From Lachnospiraceae bacterium (GTDB taxonomy: Bacteria > Bacillota > Clostridia > Lachnospirales > Lachnospiraceae), in assembly GCA_017387565.1 (NCBI GenBank), contig JAFOEY010000042.1, forward strand, positions 1 to 62,766: 62,766 nucleotides of DNA. Reading direction: 5' to 3'. A program made the position numbers and the translations under genes. Below are positions 36,002 to 44,996 of this stretch, in pieces. Each line of letters opens with the position of its first letter. The first letter of the stretch is position 1. Under the pieces are notes generated by a model. It did no database searches, had not been told where the DNA came from, and saw only the letters and a program-made list of their open reading frames with translations.

Positions 36002-37681
36002 TTAGTATTGTTTTGTCTGCTTTGCCATATTTTTCATTTCCAATGCATTTTGTAAAACAGCATCGGTTAATTGATCGGTTCCCAATAATCTTCCGATTTC
36101 GGCAATGCTTTCATTTTCATCCAGTTTTTTTACAGTTGTGCTTGTCCTTTCATCGGAAGTTGTTTTTTCAATGCAAAAATGGACATCTGCCATCGCAGCG
36201 ATTTGCGGTAGGTGTGTAATGCAGATGACCTGATGATGATTTCGTAAAACGGCCAGTTTTTCCGAAACTTTCCATGCCGTCTTTCCGCTGATGCCGGCAT
36301 CAATCTCGTCAAATACAAGCGTTTCCGTCTGATCTTTATCTGCAAAAACAGATTTAAAAGCAAGCATGATTCTTGATAATTCACCGCCACTGGCAACAGT
36401 TGACAAGGGCTTTAACGGTTCACCGCAATTTAAAGAAATCATAAATGTAATATAACTGCATCCGTTCTTTTTCATTTGATTTTCTCTGTATTCACAGTCA
36501 ACGGCAAACTGACATTGTTCAAAGTTGAGTTCGGCAAGTGCCTGAATCATTTTATCGGACAATTCCTCAGCCATTTTCACTCGCATCTTGTGCAGTTTTT
36601 TGGAATAGCTTTCATATTCAGTCTTTATCTGCTCTAATTCTTTTTGCTTATCAATAAGGTATTGTTCCCGATTCTCAATCTGCTCAATTTTTTCGGATAA
36701 ACGCTCTGCATATTGCAGAATATCTTCCAGTGTTTTTCCATATTTATCTTTGAGATGATTAATCAGATTCAGCCGCTCAGTCACAGCCACTAAGTCACCG
36801 TTCTCCAATCCAAAACGATCCAGATAGCGGTCTAAAAAATGACTGCAATCCTGCAAACTGTTCTCAACGTCCGACAGTTGTTCAAAAACATCAGCTAACT
36901 CCGTATCATAATCCTTAACCTGACTTAAATCGCGAAGTGCCAAAGAAAGACTGTTTAAAATGCCTTGATTAGAACTGCATAACACTTCATGGGCATTACC
37001 GACACTATCTTCAATTTTTTTAGCATTAGATAAGCGTTCATATTGTTCCTGCAGTTCTTCGTCTTCATGAAGTTTTAGTTCAGCTTTCTCGATTTCATCC
37101 AATTCAAATCTGGCAAAATCCAGTTCTCTTTCCCGGTCTGTATCCTGTCCCTCCAACTCAAACAACTGCTTTTCCAAAGCTTTGTATTCCTGATATAAAA
37201 GCTTTGTTTTTTCCAAATCCTCTAAGATACCATCCATACAATAAGCATCCAGCATTTCTTCCTGGACAGAAGCTTTTAGTACAGCCTGATGTTCTCTTTG
37301 ACCATGAATATCAATTAATAGTTCCGCCACAGACTGCATTGTTTTTTGAACAACCGTTTCGCCGTTGATTTTACAGACACTTTTGTTCGGATATATTCTT
37401 CTTTGCAAAATCAGAATATCATCTTCACAATCAATATCCAGATTATGTAATTGCTCTCTCTGAGCTTTGCCGGGAGAAAAAGACAAAGTAACGGACGCAT
37501 ATTCCGCTCCCTGTCTGATCAGACTTTTATCCGCCTTTGCTCCAAGTGCCAATTGCACCGATGATAACAAAATGGATTTTCCGGCACCGGTTTCTCCGGT
37601 CAGAATATTCAGTCCTTTTCCAAATTCGACCTCAGCAGCATCAATTAAAGCTACATTTTTTACCTGTATACTATCTAACAT
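36002..37681 (-). CDS. recN: DNA repair protein RecN
   Basis: 559 aa. SMC-like ATPase for double-strand-break repair. Walker A is GETGAGKSILL (about 30-40), a long coiled coil lies in the middle (about 160-370), and the signature and Walker B are SGGELSRIMLA and VFDEIDAGISG. ATG has GGAG 7 nt upstream. It is last in the nusB-to-recN block. The 168-bp gap to nadK shows no argR gene. Confidence 0.95.
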   Translation of the reverse strand: MLDSIQVKNVALIDAAEVEFGKGLNILTGETGAGKSILLSSVQLALGAKADKSLIRQGAEYASVTLSFSPGKAQREQLHNLDIDCEDDILILQRRIYPNKSVCKINGETVVQKTMQSVAELLIDIHGQREHQAVLKASVQEEMLDAYCMDGILEDLEKTKLLYQEYKALEKQLFELEGQDTDRERELDFARFELDEIEKAELKLHEDEELQEQYERLSNAKKIEDSVGNAHEVLCSSNQGILNSLSLALRDLSQVKDYDTELADVFEQLSDVENSLQDCSHFLDRYLDRFGLENGDLVAVTERLNLINHLKDKYGKTLEDILQYAERLSEKIEQIENREQYLIDKQKELEQIKTEYESYSKKLHKMRVKMAEELSDKMIQALAELNFEQCQFAVDCEYRENQMKKNGCSYITFMISLNCGEPLKPLSTVASGGELSRIMLAFKSVFADKDQTETLVFDEIDAGISGKTAWKVSEKLAVLRNHHQVICITHLPQIAAMADVHFCIEKTTSDERTSTTVKKLDENESIAEIGRLLGTDQLTDAVLQNALEMKNMAKQTKQY

Positions 37682-37849
37682 CCTTTATCTCCTTATCTTT
37701 GCATCATCTCTCCCAATTATGAATCTGCGTAAGATAAATTAAAAGTGCTTTTCATACTCACTGATGTAACGGGAATTTCTCATTGATTTGCAATATCCAC
37801 AATCCCCGAACATCATTTTATATGAAATCAGCCAAAAAGAAAAACTATT

Positions 37850-38665
37850 TTAATCGTTAAATTTTTTATTTAATATTTCCAAAAAACTGACATGACTTAA
37901 CCGGATAAACTGCGTAACTTTCTCGGATTTTGTGATTTTAATCTCATCTCCGGTCATCAGATTCCTTGTTACGGAGCCGTCAAAATTCACTTCCATTTCC
38001 TGTTTTTCGCCATTTCTGCCATTTGTAATCTTAATAACAATTTCATCATCCGCAGACAAAACAATGCTTCTTGCATTTAGTGTATGCGGACAAATCGGTG
38101 TCAGTAAGATCATTTTTGCTTTCGGTTCGATGATGGGTCCCCCCGCAGACATATTGTATCCGGTCGAACCGGTCGGTGTTGATACAATCATACCATCTGC
38201 CTTGTAGCTATTTAAAAAACGACCGTTGACAAAAATATCAAATGCGAGAATGCGCAAAGATCCTTTTCTTGTCAGAACAATATCGTTTAAGGCATGACCA
38301 AAAAAACTTTCTCCTGATCCCAATTGGATACTCCCATTTAACATCATACGTTCTTCTATTGTATAAGTCTGATTCAAAAGTGCACGAACGGCAGAATCCA
38401 TCTGACTGATTTCGACCTCCGTCATAAAGCCAAGAGTTCCTAAATTGATTCCAAGAAATGGGATATTTTTATCTGCATAATCCGTTGCCGCCTTTAACAG
38501 GGTACCATCTCCGCCCAAAACAAGGATACACTCAACATCATCCGAAAGCGGTTTTGGTGCCAAAACACTCTCTATCTCATATTCTTTCAACAAAGAAACA
38601 AGATTATGCGTAACGGATAATGACGGATCTTTTGCCGTATTTGTAATAATATATACTTTTTTCAT
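37850..38665 (-). CDS. nadK: NAD kinase
   Basis: 271 aa. Phosphorylates NAD to NADP. The motif GGDGTLLKAA, NLGTLGF, and the NAD-binding STPTGSTGYNMSAGGP are intact. I chose ATG 38665 (AGGA 5 nt upstream), which puts the start 8 nt into the end of tlyA. It sits between tlyA and recN as in other Clostridia. Confidence 0.95.
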   Translation of the reverse strand: MKKVYIITNTAKDPSLSVTHNLVSLLKEYEIESVLAPKPLSDDVECILVLGGDGTLLKAATDYADKNIPFLGINLGTLGFMTEVEISQMDSAVRALLNQTYTIEERMMLNGSIQLGSGESFFGHALNDIVLTRKGSLRILAFDIFVNGRFLNSYKADGMIVSTPTGSTGYNMSAGGPIIEPKAKMILLTPICPHTLNARSIVLSADDEIVIKITNGRNGEKQEMEVNFDGSVTRNLMTGDEIKITKSEKVTQFIRLSHVSFLEILNKKFND

Positions 38666-38672
38666 ATTCATC

Positions 38673-39482
38673 CTACTTATGTGAAAGTGCATTTTGTGAA
38701 GCAGTCACAACCGCTTCAATTTCTGATAATGGAGCCTTCGTCTCTGTATCCGATACATTTTTTAACAACAGCAAGTATTCAATATTTCCTTCCGGTCCTT
38801 TAATCGGGGAAAAATCCAGCGAAACGACTTCAAACCCTATGGATGCGGCAAATAATTCCACATGTTCGATTACTTCTTTATGAACTTTAGGATCCGTCAC
38901 AACTCCTTTTTTTCCTACTTTTTCCCTACCGGCTTCAAACTGCGGTTTAATCAGGCAGACCATATAAGCATCTTTTTTTAATAAAGCCTTTGCAGGCGGA
39001 AAAATTTTGGTTAACGAGATAAACGAAACATCTGTTGCCGCAAAGTCTAACATTTCCGGTATCTGTTCATTGGTCACATAGCGGAAATTGGTCTTTTCCA
39101 TACAGATAACACGTTCATCATTGCGCAGTTTCCAGTCGAGCTGACCGTGACCGACATCAACAGCATATACCTTTTTAGCTCCGTTTTGTAGCATACAGTC
39201 CGTAAACCCTCCGGTGGAGGCTCCGATATCGATACATGTATAATCTTTCACCTGTATGGGAAAAACCTCAAAAGCTTTTTCTAACTTCAAACCGCCTCTA
39301 CTGACATACGGTAAGGTATTTCCCCGAACCTCAATATTGACCGTATCTTCAAAAACAGATCCTGCTTTATCTTCTTTTTGTCCATCCACATAAACAATGC
39401 CTGACATAATGACTGCTTTTGCTTTTTCTCTGGACGGCGCCAAATTTCGTTTTACCAAAAGAATATCTAAACGTTCTTTCAT
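38673..39482 (-). CDS. tlyA: TlyA-family rRNA 2'-O-methyltransferase
   Basis: 269 aa. An N-terminal S4 RNA-binding domain (RLDILLVKRNLAPSREKAK) is followed by an FtsJ-type methyltransferase domain with the SAM motif CIDIGASTGGFTD. Family members methylate rRNA (C1409/C1920 in Mycobacterium). The start has only a weak ribosome site. It follows dxs. Confidence 0.9.
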   Translation of the reverse strand: MKERLDILLVKRNLAPSREKAKAVIMSGIVYVDGQKEDKAGSVFEDTVNIEVRGNTLPYVSRGGLKLEKAFEVFPIQVKDYTCIDIGASTGGFTDCMLQNGAKKVYAVDVGHGQLDWKLRNDERVICMEKTNFRYVTNEQIPEMLDFAATDVSFISLTKIFPPAKALLKKDAYMVCLIKPQFEAGREKVGKKGVVTDPKVHKEVIEHVELFAASIGFEVVSLDFSPIKGPEGNIEYLLLLKNVSDTETKAPLSEIEAVVTASQNALSHK

Positions 39483-39527
39483 TTATGTTTCTCTTTTTTC
39501 TGATTAATATTATCTCTGTTTTATTAT

Positions 39528-39599
39528 ATGATTCCAGAGTTAAAAGGTCATACTTTTCATGCTCAAATAAAAAAGTATATCTTTTAAATCCAACATCAT
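39528..39599 (-). repeat. MITE-like element, module-C copy (copy 8)
   Basis: ATGATTCCA end then AAAAGGTCATACTTTTCATG with a degraded inverse arm. It lies between dxs and tlyA and could form a weak attenuator in the operon. Confidence 0.6.
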
Positions 39600-41473
39600 T
39601 ATATTGTATTGGTATTTGTTACTTCTGCTTTAATTCGCCCGGCAATCGTTTCAGCATCAATACCCAATTCTTTTTTCAGCAAATCAACATTGCCGTGCTC
39701 GATATAAGCATCCGGAAGTGCAATGGGAATTACTTGCATTTTTCTGTTTTTATCCTGTATATAGGTTAAAACTTTTTCACCAAAACCTCCGCATAAGACA
39801 TTTTCTTCCATCGTCACAATGACACTGTGATTTTCCATAAGCCGGTCAATCATTTCCGTATCAATCGGTTTTACAAAACGGGCATTGACTAGTGTAGGAT
39901 TCATCCCATCGGCTTCTAAAAGTTCCTTAACTTTATGTGCTGTTTCAACCATACTGCCGACTGCTAAAATCGCAATATCTTTTCCTGTTTGTAAAAGCTC
40001 GGCTTTACCATATTCGATGGGAGCACGGTATTCTTTCATAAGATCACAGGCCGTCCCTCTGGGATAACGAATAGCAATCGGTCCATCAAAACGAACGGCA
40101 AATTTCAACATATCCGATAATTCCCATTTATTTTTTGGAGCCATGATATGCATATTGGGAATGCCGGACAAATAGGAAAGATCAAAAATACCCTGATGCG
40201 TCTCGCCATCACTGCCTACAAGACCTGCCCGGTCAATCGCAAATACAACCGGAAGATTTTGAATACATACATCGTGCACAATCTGGTCATAGGCACGCTG
40301 CAAAAAAGAGGAATAAATAGCAACCACCGGTTTTAAACCGCCTGCCGCTAACCCCGCAGCAAAGGTAACCGCATGTTCTTCCGCAATACCGACATCAAAA
40401 AAGCGATCCGGATAACGACTGGAAAACCGTTTTAAACCGGTGCCATCCGGCATGGCTGCCGTAATAGCGACAATTTTATCATCTTTTTCAGCCAGTTTAT
40501 TGATAACCGTTGCAAATACATCTGTATAAGAAGCCTGTTCCTTCTGCTTTTTCGGAATGCCTGTTTCAATATCAAAAGGCTCGGCACCATGAAATCTGGA
40601 AGGATGTTTTCTCGCCGGTTCATATCCCTTTCCTTTTTGTGTAATCACATGAATCAGAACCGCATTTTTAACGCTTTTAGCTTCATTAAAAACCTTCCTC
40701 ATGGCTCTGATATCATGTCCGTCCACCGGACCCAGATAGGTAATACCCATATCTTCAAAAAACATTCCGGGAATCACCAGTTGTTTAATACTGTTTTTTA
40801 CGTTCTGGATGCCTTTTACAACTTTCTGACTCTGTTTGGAGCCATCCTTTAAACCGTAATAAATGCTATCCTTCAATCCAAGATATTTTTCATTGGTTCG
40901 AATCCCGTTTAAATAATTGGAAATTCCGCCGATATTTTCCGCAATCGACATATTATTGTCATTTAATACAATCATAAAATTGGAGCCCATACGGGAGGCA
41001 TTGTTCAAGGCTTCATATGCCATTCCTCCGGTTAAGGATCCATCTCCTATAACGGATACAACCTTATAATCTTCATGCAGGATATCTCTGGCTTTTACCA
41101 GTCCCAATCCGGCAGAAAGCGATGTAGAACTGTGTCCGGTATCAAACGCATCACACTGACTTTCTTTTCGCTTTGGAAAACCACTCATGCCTCCAAATTT
41201 TCGCAATGAATCAAAACCATCACGACGTCCGGTCAAAAGCTTATGTGTATAGGACTGATGTCCGACATCCCAGATAATTTTATCCTTTGGCAGATCCAAC
41301 ACCAGATGCAGAGCCATTGTCAGTTCAACAGTTCCCAGATTAGAGCCAAGATGACCTCCGTTTTCGCTGATTTTTTCAATCAGAAACTTACGGATTTCCT
41401 CTGCCAGCAATTTATAATCCTTGGGATCTATTTTTTTGATATCATTTTCTTTCTGTATTTGTTCTAAAATCAT
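39599..41473 (-). CDS. dxs: 1-deoxy-D-xylulose-5-phosphate synthase
   Basis: 624 aa. First enzyme of the MEP isoprenoid pathway, TPP dependent. It has GHQSYTHKLLTGR, the TPP motif GDGSLTGGMAYEALNNA, and the catalytic EEHAVTFAAG. I place the start at ATG 41473 (MILEQIQK). A TTG further upstream lies in the tandem repeats. The ribosome site AAGG is close to the start and is part of the first repeat unit. Product feeds ispA in the same operon. Confidence 0.94.
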   Translation of the reverse strand: MILEQIQKENDIKKIDPKDYKLLAEEIRKFLIEKISENGGHLGSNLGTVELTMALHLVLDLPKDKIIWDVGHQSYTHKLLTGRRDGFDSLRKFGGMSGFPKRKESQCDAFDTGHSSTSLSAGLGLVKARDILHEDYKVVSVIGDGSLTGGMAYEALNNASRMGSNFMIVLNDNNMSIAENIGGISNYLNGIRTNEKYLGLKDSIYYGLKDGSKQSQKVVKGIQNVKNSIKQLVIPGMFFEDMGITYLGPVDGHDIRAMRKVFNEAKSVKNAVLIHVITQKGKGYEPARKHPSRFHGAEPFDIETGIPKKQKEQASYTDVFATVINKLAEKDDKIVAITAAMPDGTGLKRFSSRYPDRFFDVGIAEEHAVTFAAGLAAGGLKPVVAIYSSFLQRAYDQIVHDVCIQNLPVVFAIDRAGLVGSDGETHQGIFDLSYLSGIPNMHIMAPKNKWELSDMLKFAVRFDGPIAIRYPRGTACDLMKEYRAPIEYGKAELLQTGKDIAILAVGSMVETAHKVKELLEADGMNPTLVNARFVKPIDTEMIDRLMENHSVIVTMEENVLCGGFGEKVLTYIQDKNRKMQVIPIALPDAYIEHGNVDLLKKELGIDAETIAGRIKAEVTNTNTI

Positions 41474-41666
41474 AATCCTTACCCGATTAGTTCTATCTAA
41501 ATTCTTAAATTGCAATCCCTACCGATTGTTCTATCTAAATTCTTAAATTGCAATCCATATCGATTATTCCATCTAAATTATTAAATTGCAATCCTTACCG
41601 ATTAGTTACAACTAAATTCTTAAATCACAATCCATACCGATTGTTCCATCTATATTCCGAAATCAT
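41474..41666 (-). repeat. Minisatellite-like array between ispA and dxs
   Basis: Five tandem units of 38-40 bp: 41474-41513, 41514-41551, 41552-41589, 41590-41628 and 41629-41666. Shared core on plus is AATCCnTACCGATTrTT and ATCTAAATTCTTAAATTGC. It ends exactly at the dxs start codon, so the last unit supplies the ribosome site. It fills nearly the whole 218-bp ispA-dxs gap. Confidence 0.85.
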
Positions 41667-41691
41667 TATACTAAGCCAATTGTTTCATAAA

Positions 41692-42585
41692 TTAACTTCT
41701 TCTTTCTACTAAGGACATAACAAGTTCTTCCAGAAATTCATTGCGGTTTGGCATCTGTCCAAGAATATCAACAGCCTCTTTTGAGAGACGCTTTACATCA
41801 TCCACCGATTTTTCCATTCCCTGAAGAGAAAGGTAGGTAGCCTTTTGATTTTTTGCATCACTACCAATCGGTTTTCCTAATTCCTCAAAAGAACCGGTAG
41901 CATCCAGAATATCGTCCTGAATCTGGAATGCAAGACCAATATTGGAACCCACTTTTTCCATCTGTGAAATCTGTTCATCGTTAGCACCTGCTAACGCAGC
42001 CCCACACATCAATGCACATTCAATTAGAGCAGCCGTCTTATTTTCATGGATGAACAGAATATCATCCATATTCATCTCGCTGTTATTATTTTCATTGATG
42101 ACGTCTACGCTCTGTCCACCAACCATTCCGAAAATCCCGGCTTTTTTAGCAAAAATCCGAAACGCTCTTACCATATCGGCATCTGACGGATAATCTGCCA
42201 TTCCCTCGGCAATAGTTTCAAATGCATAATTTAACAGGGCATCTCCGGCAAGAATTGCTAAATCCTCACCATAAACAACATGCGTCGTCTTTTGGCCTCT
42301 CCGATATTCATCATTATCCATCGCAGGCAAATCGTCATGAACCAGAGAATAATTGTGAATATACTCCAGCGCAGCCATAAACGGATACACCTTGGAATCC
42401 TCTTTACCAAACAAACGATAAGTTTCCTGCATTAATAAAGGTCTTAATCTTTTTCCACCTGCCATTACACTGTAGCGCATAGCCTGAATTAATGTTTTTT
42501 GAGGCCCTTCTTCTTTAGGAAGCTTTGAAAAAATCATATTGTCAATATTTTTCACTTTTTGATTCAGCTCGTCTTTAAAGTTCAT
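41692..42585 (-). CDS. ispA: Farnesyl diphosphate synthase-type prenyltransferase
   Basis: 297 aa. Builds the short prenyl chain used by UppS. First Asp-rich motif is HDDLPAMDND, and the second is QIQDDILDATG. ATG 42585 has GGAG 6 nt upstream and overlaps xseB by 11 bp. It is part of the nusB-recN block. Confidence 0.92.
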   Translation of the reverse strand: MNFKDELNQKVKNIDNMIFSKLPKEEGPQKTLIQAMRYSVMAGGKRLRPLLMQETYRLFGKEDSKVYPFMAALEYIHNYSLVHDDLPAMDNDEYRRGQKTTHVVYGEDLAILAGDALLNYAFETIAEGMADYPSDADMVRAFRIFAKKAGIFGMVGGQSVDVINENNNSEMNMDDILFIHENKTAALIECALMCGAALAGANDEQISQMEKVGSNIGLAFQIQDDILDATGSFEELGKPIGSDAKNQKATYLSLQGMEKSVDDVKRLSKEAVDILGQMPNRNEFLEELVMSLVERRS

Positions 42586-42787
42586 CTGTTTCTCCATTCT
42601 CACGTATCAGCATAACCTTCTTTTCAACTCCGGTGATTGCTTCATGACACGACTTAATATATTTCATTCCCTCTTCGTATGCTGTAAGTGATTCTTCTAA
42701 GGGAACATCTTCTCTTTCCAATATCTGAATCTGATCCTCAATTTTCTGAAACATCTCATCTATGTTCAATTTCTTTTTCGTTGCCAT
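42575..42787 (-). CDS. xseB: Exodeoxyribonuclease VII small subunit
   Basis: 70 aa. MATKKKLNIDEMFQKIEDQI, then REDVPLEESLTAYEEGMKYI, the usual family pattern. The start at 42787 has GGAGGAG 4 nt upstream and overlaps the xseA end by 32 bp. It pairs with XseA. Confidence 0.92.
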   Translation of the reverse strand: MATKKKLNIDEMFQKIEDQIQILEREDVPLEESLTAYEEGMKYIKSCHEAITGVEKKVMLIRENGETDEL

Positions 42788-44066
42788 TTTTCTCCTCCAA
42801 ATCCATATGGACATCTTTGATAACCGCATCCGCAAATCCATCCAGATAATGCAGTGATACAACATCCTGTTTGTGCAACTGTGAAGCGCTTGTTATCTTT
42901 TTTCCTTTTTCATTTTTTACAAAAGCGTAACCACTTGCAAGCCTTTTCATAGGAGATACTGATTCCATCTTACCGGCAAGAATTGCAAAATGATGTTTAT
43001 ACTGCACAAAACACCGGTTGAAATCACGTTCCAGCCTGTCTGCATTTCGTTGCAGGCGGTACTTATCTTTTTCCAGACGCACCTTCATATTTTGTTCCAT
43101 ACGTTCTTCGAAATGACGCAGACGTATTTTTTGTTCTTTTAATTTATTTTTGGGTGACAATGACTGCAGTCGTTTCTCATTACTTTGAAGCTGCATTTTC
43201 ATTATTCCAACCTTACGGCTCATAATCTGAAAACATCGTCTCTCATATGCCTCAAACTGTAAAAAAATTTCAGAAACATCCTGTGTTGCGGCAACAGCAG
43301 CTGCTGTTGGTGTCGATACTCTGACATCAGCAACCAGATCAGCGATAGGCACCTGCTTTTCATGTCCGATTGCAGATATAATAGGTATTTCACAATTAAA
43401 GATGGCTTCTGCAACAAGCCTCTCATTAAAGGCCCAAAGATCTTCTACCGAACCCCCGCCACGTCCAAGAATAATGGTATCAACTTCCATTTTCTCCAGT
43501 GCATGAATTCCGTTTACTATACTCTGCACAGCCTGTTCTCCCTGGACATAAGACGGATAAACAAGAATTTCGATATAGGGATTTCTTTTGGTTGCATTTT
43601 CAATAATATCATGCACAGCTTCTCCGGGATATGCAGCCACAACACCGATACGGTTTACATACTGCGGAAGCTCTCTTTTATAACAGGGATCAAACATCCC
43701 CATTTCTTCTAATTCGGCTTTAAGTTTTTCATATGCCTCATTAATTTTTCCGGCACCGGCCGGATACATCTCTGTAACTTTTAATTTGTAGGTTCCACCC
43801 TTTTCATATAAATCAACGCTGCATCGGACAATCACTTCATCTCCGTCTTTTAACCGGAAACTCAGTCCCTTTTTTTGATAGCCTGAAAACATGGCACACT
43901 GGATAATGGCATCTTTTTCCTTTAATGTAAAATAAAGGTGACCCGAGGAATGATATTTCACATTGCTCGCTTCACCCTTTACATACAAGGACTTTAAAAG
44001 AATATCATTGGAAATCATATCCTTCAGATAAGCATTTACCCATGATACAGAATAAACATTTTTCAT
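42756..44066 (-). CDS. xseA: Exodeoxyribonuclease VII large subunit
   Basis: 436 aa. N-terminal OB-fold (YLKDMISNDILLKSLYVKGE), then LGRGGGSVEDLWAFN, the catalytic-domain signature, then a basic coiled region and a C-terminal LASGYAFVKNEKG. Cuts single-stranded DNA. ATG 44066 was chosen over an ATG two codons upstream for ribosome-site spacing. It overlaps xseB. Confidence 0.94.
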   Translation of the reverse strand: MKNVYSVSWVNAYLKDMISNDILLKSLYVKGEASNVKYHSSGHLYFTLKEKDAIIQCAMFSGYQKKGLSFRLKDGDEVIVRCSVDLYEKGGTYKLKVTEMYPAGAGKINEAYEKLKAELEEMGMFDPCYKRELPQYVNRIGVVAAYPGEAVHDIIENATKRNPYIEILVYPSYVQGEQAVQSIVNGIHALEKMEVDTIILGRGGGSVEDLWAFNERLVAEAIFNCEIPIISAIGHEKQVPIADLVADVRVSTPTAAAVAATQDVSEIFLQFEAYERRCFQIMSRKVGIMKMQLQSNEKRLQSLSPKNKLKEQKIRLRHFEERMEQNMKVRLEKDKYRLQRNADRLERDFNRCFVQYKHHFAILAGKMESVSPMKRLASGYAFVKNEKGKKITSASQLHKQDVVSLHYLDGFADAVIKDVHMDLEEKNGNEKEIEHR

Positions 44067-44075
44067 GATCATCCT

Positions 44076-44474
44076 CTAGTTAACAAACTTGGCAAGAATA
44101 CCGTTAATAAAAGACGGCGATTCATCCTGTCCAAATTTTTTTGCAATTTCTACAGCTTCGTTTATGGCAACGGAAGCCGGAACCTTATCATCGTACAGTA
44201 TTTCATATAGCGCAAGCCTCAATATGGCTAAATCAACCTTTCCCATACGCGCCGTCGTCCATCCGGTAGCTTTTTCATTAAGCATCCGGTCAAGCTCAGA
44301 AAGCTTTCCGGCAATTGCTTCATATTTTTCCTGTATTTCTGCCTGTGCGGCTTCATCAATGGTTTCCTCGGTATCAAAAAACAAGGTCATCTGTTCCGGC
44401 ATTTCTTCCGGTTGATTGAACTCCACACGAAACAGGAGCTTAAATATCTGTATTCTTAAATTTCTTCTGGTCAT
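44076..44474 (-). CDS. nusB: Transcription antitermination factor NusB
   Basis: 132 aa. All-helical RNA-binding factor of rRNA antitermination. MTRRNLRIQIFKLLFRVEF, then VDLAILRLALYEILYDDKVP and SFINGILAKF match the family. It lies 9 bp upstream of xseA and 19 bp downstream of the Asp23-family gene. Confidence 0.94.
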   Translation of the reverse strand: MTRRNLRIQIFKLLFRVEFNQPEEMPEQMTLFFDTEETIDEAAQAEIQEKYEAIAGKLSELDRMLNEKATGWTTARMGKVDLAILRLALYEILYDDKVPASVAINEAVEIAKKFGQDESPSFINGILAKFVN

Positions 44475-44493
44475 GATGTTTCCTCGGTAAAAA

Positions 44494-44874
44494 TCAATCT
44501 TTCATATTAATGCCGCCGATGCGGATATTCACAACATCAACATCTAAACCGGTCATATTTTCAATAGCAGCTTTGACCTTACTCTGGACACTCTGACATG
44601 TCTCGGGAATATTGTAACCATAATCAATAGTAATTGCCAGATCCACATTGACTTTGCCGTCTATTACAGAAACCTTAACACCTTTGGTTAATTTTTTCAT
44701 GCCAACGCGGCTCATCAGCTCATTGGTAATGTTACCGACCATGGAAGCAACTCCATCAACCTCCGTTGCAGCAATCGATGCAATCATCGCAACAACATCA
44801 TCCGCAATGGAAACAACACCGTCGTTACCATCTTCTTTTAAGGTATAAGCTTCTCTTTCCAACTCTTTTTCCAT
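44494..44874 (-). CDS. Asp23/Gls24-family envelope stress protein
   Basis: 126 aa. It has the family pattern GVVSIADDVVAMIASIAATEVDGVASM, then GVKVSVIDGKVNVDLAITIDYGYNIP. Asp23 proteins anchor at the membrane and relate to cell-wall stress; the role of this copy is not known. It precedes nusB, the usual place for this gene in Clostridia, and is first in the long operon that may run to recN. Confidence 0.88.
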   Translation of the reverse strand: MEKELEREAYTLKEDGNDGVVSIADDVVAMIASIAATEVDGVASMVGNITNELMSRVGMKKLTKGVKVSVIDGKVNVDLAITIDYGYNIPETCQSVQSKVKAAIENMTGLDVDVVNIRIGGINMKD

Positions 44875-44893
44875 AGAATACTCCTTCCCTATA

Positions 44894-44957
44894 TGTGAAA
44901 CCCTGGTCTAAAGGCCATACTTATCATGCTCACATAAAAAAGTATGACTTTGAGATT
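44894..44957 (-). repeat. MITE-like element, module-C copy (copy 9)
   Basis: CTGGTCTAAAGGCCATACTT and CATAAAAAAGTATGACTTT form an imperfect hairpin. It lies in the predicted 5' leader of the asp23-nusB operon, just downstream of the -10. Confidence 0.65.
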
Positions 44958-44975
44958 CGCAAAATAACTTTGAAC

Positions 44976-44984
44976 CTCATTATA
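44976..44984 (-). promoter_or_regulatory. Extended -10 promoter of the asp23-nusB operon
   Basis: TGCTATAAT on minus, a perfect extended -10 with no good -35. The transcript would include the module-C hairpin at 44894-44957. Confidence 0.5.
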
Positions 44985-44996
44985 GCAAAAAACTCC

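Noticed and set aside
41474-41666. CRISPR-like array
   Set aside because: Whole units are similar, without variable spacers between constant repeats, and no cas gene is nearby.
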